The notes below the pieces were generated by a model. That model saw nothing but the letters and a program-made list of their open reading frames with translations, ran no database searches and was not told where the DNA came from. Positions 57,446 to 64,000 of a DNA stretch of 64,000 nt are shown here, one piece after another; position 1 is the stretch's first letter, and every line of letters starts with the position of its first letter. This DNA comes from Planctomycetota bacterium. Lineage in GTDB: Bacteria > Planctomycetota > UBA8742 > UBA2392. Location of the stretch: contig JAOSKM010000001.1 of assembly GCA_027493625.1 (NCBI GenBank), positions 959,489-1,023,488 of the forward strand. The letters are read 5' to 3'. The translations under genes and the position numbers were made by a program.

Positions 57446-60244
57446 TCATTTCTTTGCTCCGTGGTCCGTTTCCTTGATCAGCTTTCCGGTTTCGTCCCAC
57501 TCTTTCCAGACGCCTGTCATGTTGCCGTTCTGGTCGTAGTTGCCTTGCACCTTCAACTGGCCGTTGGCGTGCCACGTTGACCACGCCCCCACAAAGAACT
57601 CGCCCTTCTGTGTTCCTTCCTGGCCTAGCTGGCCGTTCTCATACCACCACTTGTAAGGGCCATCTTCGACGCCGTTTTTCCAGGTGATCTGTTCTTTGCT
57701 GCCGTCATCGTTGAAGTAGGTCCAGGTCCCGTCGTTCTCGCCATCCTTCTTGTTGCCGGTGCCGAGCACGGTGCCGTCGCGCCAGTAGATAGTCGCCTTG
57801 CCGTTCTCTTTCCCGTTCACGTCGAAGGTCAGTTCACTGAAAAGCGTCGTGCCGTCCTCGTAGTAGGTGCGCCAGACGCCGGCTTTTATGCCCGCTTTAC
57901 AGTTCCCCTCGGTCTCCAGAGTACCGTCTTTCCGGAATTGCCGAGCAGGGCCTTCCGGCACGTCGTCCTTGAAGGTGATTTCCTCGATCGGCAAACCTTC
58001 GGGGTTCCAGGACTTCCATAGCCCCTGCCGTTTGCCACCGAACACATCCCCCTCCGTGCCGACGCGGCCGTTGGGGTGATAAGTCTGCCGCTTCCCAGCC
58101 GGCTCACCATTGACCAACACGGCTCGGCCTTCCAGCAGGTACTTCTGTTCCACGAACCGGTAAAACGCAAAGGTTCCGTTGGCCAACTTCGGGTCAACTG
58201 TTACTCCTGCCGGCACAGTGCCCAGGGCCCCTTCCCGCTCAGCGTAGGCTTGCGCAAGCAAAGACGAGCCATCGTAGGCCTCAACCCGGGTCAGCTCTCC
58301 GTTTTCGGAATAGTGCTTCCATTCCCCGGCCGGAACGTTGAACGTCAGCCAGCGCTTGTACGCACCTTCCCGGCTCATGACTCCGTTGGGGTGGTAGTTC
58401 TTCCACTCCCCCATCTGCGAGCCATCCTCGTAGGATCCCTCGGCTTCCCTGGTTCCATCCGGATAGAATCGCTCCCACGGCCCCTGCGCGTTACCGTTCT
58501 TGAACGACCCGCCGGCCCGAAGCGATTTGCCGTCGGCGTGGAAGAACTTCCAAGGGCCTTCCCTGCGGCTCGACTTGAAGCTGCCCTTGGCCGCCAGCGT
58601 GCCGGCTTCGCGGGTGTACTGCCATTCACCGAATCGTTGGTCCTGAAGGTAGGAGCCTTTACCCTGCCAGTCCTCGTCCTCGGTGATCATTCCCTTCGGG
58701 GCCAACGCTGAGGCCTTCTGCGTGTCAATCCATTCACCCTGGCGAGCGCCGAACTCATACCGACCCTTAGCCACGATGTAGCCGTCATCACGCAGCGAGA
58801 TGTACTCGCCTTCCATCACTCCTTTGTTGTTGTGATGCCAGGTTGTCGTGATGCTGCCTACACGGGAAGTCCACTTGCCGACCGGAAATCCCTGGTCGTA
58901 GCTGCCCTCTCCCAGCACCTGCCCCGTCTTGTCCACCCTCTTGTAGGGACCCTGTCTGAGGCCGGACTCGTTAAGAGAGTAGGTCTCAATGGAACCGTCC
59001 TGCAGGGTGTTGAGCCATTCGCCGACCGGCGTGCCATTCTGCCACTTGCGCCTGACCAGCAGGGCCCCGTCCGGTGCGGTGACCTCGTCATTACCATCAA
59101 GTTTGCCCTGCTCGTCGTAGTTGCAGCGGTTGGTGTTCAGGCCATCCAGTCGCGTCCAGGCGCCGACCTTTTTGCCGTTCACGTACTTGCCGCTGCCTAC
59201 GAGGTTGCCCGAGGCATCGGACTGCTTCCACTCGCCGTCGTAATTTCCGTGTTCGTTCAGCGCGCAGTACTCAAACGTGCCGTCCGCGAGACGCTTCATG
59301 AACTTGCCGCGCTTCTTGCCCTCCAGGTATTCGCCCTGCTCGAGCAACACGCCGTCTTTGTCGTACTGACGATATGGGCCGCTCTGGACGCCATGTTCGT
59401 ACCAGATGTCCGCGAAGCGAAAGCCTGCCTTTCCGTCGTACAGCGACTGCCATCCGTGAGGCTTGCTCTCGTCGTCGAAGTGCAGGACTTCACAGCGGTT
59501 CGTCCACCGAACGACATCGCCGTGCTTTTTGCCCTGCTTGTAGTTCCAGAGATTGGTCAACTGCCCCTTGGCGTCGTACTTGCGCTCCCAGAGTTTCTGC
59601 GTGCCGCCCTTGCCGTCCTTTTCGTACATCACGCGGAACTCGAGTGCGCCGGAGGCTGTCCAGTATTGCCACTCGCCCGCGGTGCTGCCGTTGTTGCAGA
59701 CGCAGTAGCGCGAAACGTTGCCGTCCTTGATGACGGCCCAGGGACCATCCAGCTTGTCTTCGCAGTAGCACTCGATGGACGTGGGCTTGCCATCCTTGTC
59801 GAAGAACTGCCAGATTCCATGCCAGCGGTCATCACGCCAGCATCCCCTCGCGTAGAGCTTGCCGGTGCTGTTCCAGGTCGCCTCCGAGTATCCGTGGGCA
59901 AGAGCGTTGTTGTTCTTGTCCAGCTGGTACTCGAACTTGAGTGTGTACTTGCCGTCGCGCCACTTGGCGTTGATCTTGGCGTTCTTCAGGGTCTTGTCCG
60001 CGGGCTCGATGGCTGCAGGCTTCAGCGCTTTGCGCCAGGTTTCGGCCGGGCCCGTCAGGATGGACTCGGTCGTCGGCCTTCGGTACTGGACAAGGTCGAT
60101 GCTCTCGCGCTGGGGCGCTTTCCATGGGCGCTCCGGTGGCTTGTCACGATCAAGCTGCGGTGGCGTCTGCTTCTCTTGCGCCAGCGCCATGAACGCCGGC
60201 ATTCCACAGGCCAACAGCACGAGTGCGGAAACGAGTCGGAACAT
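57446..60244 (-). CDS. Secreted MORN_2 / YwqK-like repeat protein
   Basis: 932 residues from ATG 60244 (AAGGAGG upstream), with a Sec signal peptide ending FMALA before QEK. Nearly the whole protein is a run of short beta-hairpin repeats of the form G-x-W-x-x-(Y/F)-x-x-(D/N)-G, for example GEWQYWTASGALEFRVMYE, GPWKFFHADGKSLRAGGSFK and GEWKNYHPNGVMSREGAYK, counting more than two dozen. These are MORN_2 repeats as in YwqK-family proteins. Despite that family name no antitoxin role is implied here; a cell-surface or periplasmic role is more likely. Confidence 0.87.
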   Translation of the reverse strand: MFRLVSALVLLACGMPAFMALAQEKQTPPQLDRDKPPERPWKAPQRESIDLVQYRRPTTESILTGPAETWRKALKPAAIEPADKTLKNAKINAKWRDGKYTLKFEYQLDKNNNALAHGYSEATWNSTGKLYARGCWRDDRWHGIWQFFDKDGKPTSIECYCEDKLDGPWAVIKDGNVSRYCVCNNGSTAGEWQYWTASGALEFRVMYEKDGKGGTQKLWERKYDAKGQLTNLWNYKQGKKHGDVVRWTNRCEVLHFDDESKPHGWQSLYDGKAGFRFADIWYEHGVQSGPYRQYDKDGVLLEQGEYLEGKKRGKFMKRLADGTFEYCALNEHGNYDGEWKQSDASGNLVGSGKYVNGKKVGAWTRLDGLNTNRCNYDEQGKLDGNDEVTAPDGALLVRRKWQNGTPVGEWLNTLQDGSIETYSLNESGLRQGPYKRVDKTGQVLGEGSYDQGFPVGKWTSRVGSITTTWHHNNKGVMEGEYISLRDDGYIVAKGRYEFGARQGEWIDTQKASALAPKGMITEDEDWQGKGSYLQDQRFGEWQYTREAGTLAAKGSFKSSRREGPWKFFHADGKSLRAGGSFKNGNAQGPWERFYPDGTREAEGSYEDGSQMGEWKNYHPNGVMSREGAYKRWLTFNVPAGEWKHYSENGELTRVEAYDGSSLLAQAYAEREGALGTVPAGVTVDPKLANGTFAFYRFVEQKYLLEGRAVLVNGEPAGKRQTYHPNGRVGTEGDVFGGKRQGLWKSWNPEGLPIEEITFKDDVPEGPARQFRKDGTLETEGNCKAGIKAGVWRTYYEDGTTLFSELTFDVNGKENGKATIYWRDGTVLGTGNKKDGENDGTWTYFNDDGSKEQITWKNGVEDGPYKWWYENGQLGQEGTQKGEFFVGAWSTWHANGQLKVQGNYDQNGNMTGVWKEWDETGKLIKETDHGAKK

Positions 60245-60297
60245 CACAGCCTCCTTGAAGCCCGGTGTCCTTCTCTGTGAATCCTGCAGATACGGGG

Positions 60298-62505
60298 TTA
60301 AGGCGCGGGGTCTGCCTGACGCCCGGCCAGTCGCTTGAGCTCGAGGATGCGGGTTTTGCCTGTGGTGTCGGTCGGCAGCCTCCGCGTGAACTGGATTGCC
60401 ACAGGGCGTTTCTTTCCATCGAGGCGTTGTGCCAGGAAGGCCGCTATCTCTTCGCGCTTTGCGTCCAGCTGGGACTCGTCCACAGGCATGCGACCGTCGT
60501 CGGGGCCGCCGGGGAAGGTCCCCTTGCGCATCACCACCCAGGTCGTGACCGTTGAGCCGCCCGACGCCTCCAGCGCCACGGTGGCTGCCTGCTCGACCTG
60601 GCCGTGGGCGAACAGCTGCTCATCCACTTCGCGCGGCATGAAGCGCTCGCCATCCAGCTCAACCTGCTCGTCCTTGTTGCCGAGAACGTAGAAAAAACCC
60701 TCAGCGTCCTGGTAGCCGATGTCGCCGGTGTGGAACCAGCCGCCCGCGAAGGCCTCCGGGTTGTCCTGCGGGCGGTGGTAGTACTCTTTCAGGACGTTTT
60801 CGCCCCACACGCAGATCTCGCCGGGTTCATACACCTCGGCCGTGGGGAACACGGCCGGGTTCATGCGCGGCAGGCTCATGGGCAGCCAGTCGTCGTTCAG
60901 GGGCCGCGGACTGGCTTGGTTGTTCTGGATCGCCGCCTTGTTACCGACGGCCAGACCGACGGAGCCCAGCTTGCGGGTGCCGTTGCCCGGATTGAGCATG
61001 GCGAAGCAGGTAGTCTCGGCCATGCTGTAGCCTTCGATCACCGGCACCAGGAAGGTCTGCTCAAATCGCTTCTGTACTTCACTGGGCAGCGGGGCCGCGC
61101 CGCACAACACGCGTTCCAGGCTGCTGATGTCGTGCGCGCGTGCAAGGCCGGCCTCGCGGGCTTCGACATCATTGCGCTGGCACAGCGTGCCCGGGCTTTC
61201 CTGCGGTGAAGGCCAGCTTGCCGGGCCGGGCGGCCTGGCGCCGCGCGCTTCGGCCAGTTCGCGATCGGCAAGGATTCCCAGCATGGCAGGAACAGCTGAC
61301 AGTGTGGAGACCCGGTAGCGTTCCACGGCGCGCCAGACGCGCGCCACGCTGAATTCTTTTGACAGTACCACGCTGCCGCCGATCTGCAGCGGCGTGAACA
61401 GCGTGACGATCTGCGCGTTGGCATGGAACAGCGGCAGCACGCTCATGAAGCGCTGCTGCGCGTCCAGGTTCAGCCAGATTGCAAGCCAGCGCGCGGAAGT
61501 CATGAACTGCCGATGCTGCAGGATCGCGCCGCGCGGCTGATCAAGATGATGGCCGGTGTAGACGATCTGCGCCTCATCCCACCAGCCCAGCGCCGCGGTC
61601 TGCAACTCGGGCTCCGCCGCGGACAGGCAGCCGTGGAAATCCATGATGCGATAGGGCCCGCCTCCGGGAGTGCCGGTATGGTTGGCCTCGACCTGGACAC
61701 CCGCCCCCGCTCCGGGCCTGTCCACCAGCATCACGGCCTCAAGCCCCGGCAGCGACTCCAGCAGCGGTGCGATACGCTGCCACACCGCGGAACTGGTGAT
61801 CACCATGCCGGTGCCGCAGTCCTCAAGCATGAAGCGCAAATGGTCGTCGGCCAGTTGCAGGTTCATCGGCACCGCGATGTAGCCACCCTTCATCGCGCCC
61901 AGGAATGCAAACGCAAACTCCGGCGAGTTCTCGAGCAACAGCGCCACGCGCGCGCCCTTGGCGAAGCGCAGCTCATGCAGCACGTTGGCCACAGCCGTGG
62001 TCTGACGGTCGAGGGTGCGATAGCTGTACTCGCGGCCGTCATCCTCGTAGATGAGGAAGGTGCGGTCTTCGTACTTGTCAGCCTGGCCCTGGATCAGGTC
62101 GCGCAGGTTTTCGTAGGGGCTGAAGCGGCGCAGCGGCTCAGTGAAGCGCGCGCGTACTCGCACAACGTCGGTGGGTCGGCGCTGTCCGCCGCGTACGTAG
62201 GTGGGTGGCCGCGTCGCCGTGGCCGTCGGCTTCGGATCGGTGCGTTTGCGAACCGTGGTCTTGCGCGTCGACGACTGCCTGGAGGCCTTACCGGCGACTT
62301 TCTTCGCCGACTTCTTTGCAGGTTTGTGTGCCGACTTCCCGGCAGGTTTTGTTGTGCGGCGGCTGGTGGCCTTCCCGGCGGATTTCTTCTTTGCGGCGCC
62401 GGCGGCCTGGTTTGCGCGCGACTTCCTGGAAGCGGAAGCAGGCCTCTTCCCGGCCGGCTTGGCTTGCGACTTCCCGCGTGTGTGTTTCTTGCCTGCGCGC
62501 GCCAT
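60298..62505 (-). CDS. AMP-dependent ligase/synthetase-fold protein with histone-H1-like tail and altered ATP loop
   Basis: 735 residues. Residues 1-115 form a Lys/Ala/Ser/Thr/Pro-rich basic tail (KPAKKSAKKVAGKAS and similar), as in histone-H1-like proteins. The rest is an acyl-CoA-synthetase-like ANL fold: GYSMAETTC, GGWFHTGDIGYQDAEGFFYV, and the final catalytic lysine in TDTTGKTRIL are present. The normally invariant ATP P-loop (TSGTTGxPKG) reads IVYTGHHLDQPRGAILQH, and the A8 arginine motif is GNKDEQVELDG, so adenylation may be lost or altered. Between conserved blocks a ~35-residue insert occurs (GARPPGPASWPSPQE...). Substrate unknown. Confidence 0.8.
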   Translation of the reverse strand: MARAGKKHTRGKSQAKPAGKRPASASRKSRANQAAGAAKKKSAGKATSRRTTKPAGKSAHKPAKKSAKKVAGKASRQSSTRKTTVRKRTDPKPTATATRPPTYVRGGQRRPTDVVRVRARFTEPLRRFSPYENLRDLIQGQADKYEDRTFLIYEDDGREYSYRTLDRQTTAVANVLHELRFAKGARVALLLENSPEFAFAFLGAMKGGYIAVPMNLQLADDHLRFMLEDCGTGMVITSSAVWQRIAPLLESLPGLEAVMLVDRPGAGAGVQVEANHTGTPGGGPYRIMDFHGCLSAAEPELQTAALGWWDEAQIVYTGHHLDQPRGAILQHRQFMTSARWLAIWLNLDAQQRFMSVLPLFHANAQIVTLFTPLQIGGSVVLSKEFSVARVWRAVERYRVSTLSAVPAMLGILADRELAEARGARPPGPASWPSPQESPGTLCQRNDVEAREAGLARAHDISSLERVLCGAAPLPSEVQKRFEQTFLVPVIEGYSMAETTCFAMLNPGNGTRKLGSVGLAVGNKAAIQNNQASPRPLNDDWLPMSLPRMNPAVFPTAEVYEPGEICVWGENVLKEYYHRPQDNPEAFAGGWFHTGDIGYQDAEGFFYVLGNKDEQVELDGERFMPREVDEQLFAHGQVEQAATVALEASGGSTVTTWVVMRKGTFPGGPDDGRMPVDESQLDAKREEIAAFLAQRLDGKKRPVAIQFTRRLPTDTTGKTRILELKRLAGRQADPAP

Positions 62506-62580
62506 GATGGGTCCGGGCCGGAACTGCGCCGGTCAGGTTATCGAAGCAGCGTTTCTGCACAAGCGCCTTAGGGGAGTGTC

Positions 62581-62870
62581 AGAAAGTAAGGTTGCACTTC
62601 CCACAGGGAATGTGGATAAACTGTCAGGATCCAGTTTCGGCGAATCGGGTAGGCCGCGAATGTGAAGAAATCAACATCTGCGAGCCAACTATCCTCCGGA
62701 GGGGGTAACTGCTGAGGTCTACGCTAACATACGAAAATGGCGAGGCTTAGGGTGTGTCGGTACAGATCCAGTTTATAAAGCATATGTTGTAAAGTTCGTC
62801 AAACTCGGTACCTTTCAATCCTGACACACCAATCACCAGTTTTCCCATCTTTTGTGGATAACTGGTCGGC
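62581..62870. other. AT-richer intergenic region with two perfect DnaA boxes
   Basis: The 423 bp between 62506 and 62928 contain no credible gene. Two perfect TGTGGATAA boxes (reverse of TTATCCACA) lie at 62611-62619 and 62853-62861, each followed by a similar CTG-TC word. GGTGTGTC (62751-62758) is inverted as GACACACC (62823-62830), and GATCCAGTTT occurs twice (62628-62637 and 62765-62774). The base composition is much less GC-rich than elsewhere in the window. It could be an origin, a DnaA-controlled promoter or a chance pair. Confidence 0.55.
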
Positions 62871-62928
62871 AATCGTCCACGCGCCCACAAAATGCGGGCT
62901 CGCTGCGACTCAAGGCAATTTTGGGAAA

Positions 62929-63906
62929 CTACGAACCGAGCGTTTCTTTCAAGGCCGCGGTCAGTGCAGGCACCACGTCTTCCACCGTGCCGACGATGCC
63001 GTAATCAGCCACCTTGAAGATCGGTGCGTTGTCGTCCTTGTTGATCGCGACGATCACCTTGCTGCCGCTCATGCCCGCCAGGTGCTGGATCGCTCCCGAG
63101 ATGCCGCACGCGATGTACAGCTTCGGGCTGACCGTCTTGCCGGTCTGCCCTACCTGCTCGCCGTGTCCGCGCCAGCCTGCGTCCACCACCGCACGCGAGG
63201 CGCCGATCGCCGCGCCCAGCGTCTCGGCCAGCGCCTCGAGGTTCGCCCAGTTCTGCTTGCCTTCGCCGGCCGGGTCTTTCAGGCCGCGTCCGCCGCTGAC
63301 CACGATCTCGGCCTCTGCCACGTCCAGCTTGCCCTTCACGCCGGCCACGATCTCTTTCACCACTGCCTTCAGGTCGCCGGGGCCGAAGGTGACGGGCACC
63401 GTTTCCGGCGCCGCGTCGCTGCCGCCGCTGACTTCCGCGAACACGTTGGGGCGCAGCGTGGCCCACAGCGTGCCGGGCGCTTCCACGGTGGCGAGCGCCT
63501 TGCCCGCAAACACGGGGCGCACCGCGCGCGGTTTGCCGCCTTCCACTTTCAGTTCAACGCAGTCAGCCGCGAGGCCGCACTTGGCGATGGCTGCCGCCCG
63601 CGCGAAGAAGTCCTTGCCCATGGGCGTGGCGCTGGCCAGCACCGCCGCGGCGCCGGTTGACTTCGCATGCTCGGCCACGATGCGCGCGAAGCCGTCCGGG
63701 CTGTAGCTGCCGACGGCGTCGCCACCGGCCACCAGCACGCGATCAGCGCCGTGCTTGCCGAGCTCACCGGCGTTGTTGCCGATCACCAGCGCGATGGCCT
63801 TGCCGCCAAGCGCCTTGGCCAGCGTGCTGCCGGCGCCAAGCGCCTGCAGGCCCGCCTTGGTTGCTGCGCCGTCCGAAAACTCAACGAAAACCAGAACGTC
63901 CGACAT
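62929..63906 (-). CDS. etfA: Electron transfer flavoprotein subunit alpha
   Basis: Receives electrons from acyl-CoA dehydrogenases and passes them to the quinone pool. 325 residues; C-terminal FAD motifs [37 protein letters not shown] and [19 protein letters not shown] are intact. GAGGTAGAG precedes the ATG. It directly follows etfB, the usual partner order. Confidence 0.96.
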   Translation of the reverse strand: MSDVLVFVEFSDGAATKAGLQALGAGSTLAKALGGKAIALVIGNNAGELGKHGADRVLVAGGDAVGSYSPDGFARIVAEHAKSTGAAAVLASATPMGKDFFARAAAIAKCGLAADCVELKVEGGKPRAVRPVFAGKALATVEAPGTLWATLRPNVFAEVSGGSDAAPETVPVTFGPGDLKAVVKEIVAGVKGKLDVAEAEIVVSGGRGLKDPAGEGKQNWANLEALAETLGAAIGASRAVVDAGWRGHGEQVGQTGKTVSPKLYIACGISGAIQHLAGMSGSKVIVAINKDDNAPIFKVADYGIVGTVEDVVPALTAALKETLGS

Positions 63907-63926
63907 GGCTCTACCTCGACCCGGAT

Positions 63927-64000
63927 TCAGATTACCTTGGCTTCTTCACGCAGCAGCTTGGCCAGCACGACGGCCGCCTCGGCGCCCTTGCCGACGATCT
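63927..64000 (-). CDS. etfB: Electron transfer flavoprotein subunit beta (C-terminal end only)
   Basis: Only the last 23 codons are inside the window. They read AVVLAKLLREEAKVI at the end, the typical EtfB C-terminus, and stop 20 bases before the etfA ATG. The rest lies past the right edge. The identification rests on the ending and the adjacency to etfA. Confidence 0.85.
   Translation of the reverse strand, partial: IVGKGAEAAVVLAKLLREEAKVI

Overview
The window is about 64 kb of GC-rich bacterial DNA (roughly two-thirds G+C by eye) that is almost entirely chromosomal housekeeping. Lipoprotein signal peptides, an LptE-family protein, a fused SecDF, MORN_2/YwqK and carboxypeptidase-regulatory-like surface proteins, BatA-type VWA proteins and many intergenic hairpins together suggest a Gram-negative-type envelope and most likely a member of the Planctomycetota. 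That assignment is an inference; no rRNA or other decisive marker is present.

Layout. 0-8 kb (minus): ftsH-folP-cdaA-cdaR, joined by ATGA stop/start overlaps, preceded by an LptE-family lipoprotein, another lipoprotein, recO and a CorC/HlyC-type CNNM-CBS protein. 8-13 kb (plus): glmS, a lipoprotein, a MarR regulator and a DUF218 protein. 13-18 kb (minus): two exported proteins with carboxypeptidase-regulatory-like domains and a coiled/linker protein, followed by two hairpin-rich intergenic regions. 18-23 kb: a lower-GC pocket with a lipoprotein, a PIN-domain protein and a HicB/HicA-like pair, with purF on the opposite strand. 23-35 kb (plus): nusA-infB-yajC-orf-secDF-tyrA-TPR gene, a large transcription/translation/secretion operon driven by a clear promoter with a terminator-like hairpin in its leader. 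35-45 kb: pdxJ, a NodU/CmcH-like carbamoyltransferase, and a MacAB-type exporter (adaptor, two permeases, ATPase) whose last gene is an ALDH-fold protein lacking the catalytic cysteine. 45-54 kb: small overlapping genes with a Moco oxidoreductase, a DCC thiol protein, asd, a broken methyltransferase, ahcY and a PQQ-propeller lipoprotein. 54-64 kb: a double-VWA protein, SpoIID-like lipoprotein, a 932-aa MORN_2 repeat protein, an AMP-ligase with a histone-H1-like tail, an AT-richer gap with two perfect DnaA boxes, and etfA/etfB.

The most striking window-wide feature is that seven genes (glmS, infB, yajC, tyrA, a TPR gene, the ALDH-like gene and the VWA gene) carry nine single-base frameshifts, all in G or C runs. 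Since infB and glmS are normally essential, uncorrected sequencing or assembly errors are the best explanation; the reconstructed proteins have normal lengths. Biological items that deserve a second look are the composite hairpin arrays with conserved three-base loops, the HicBA-like module, the pseudo-ALDH with a repeat-bearing acidic tail, the H1-like tails on two unrelated enzymes, EF-hand loops in SecD, and the nusA leader hairpin.
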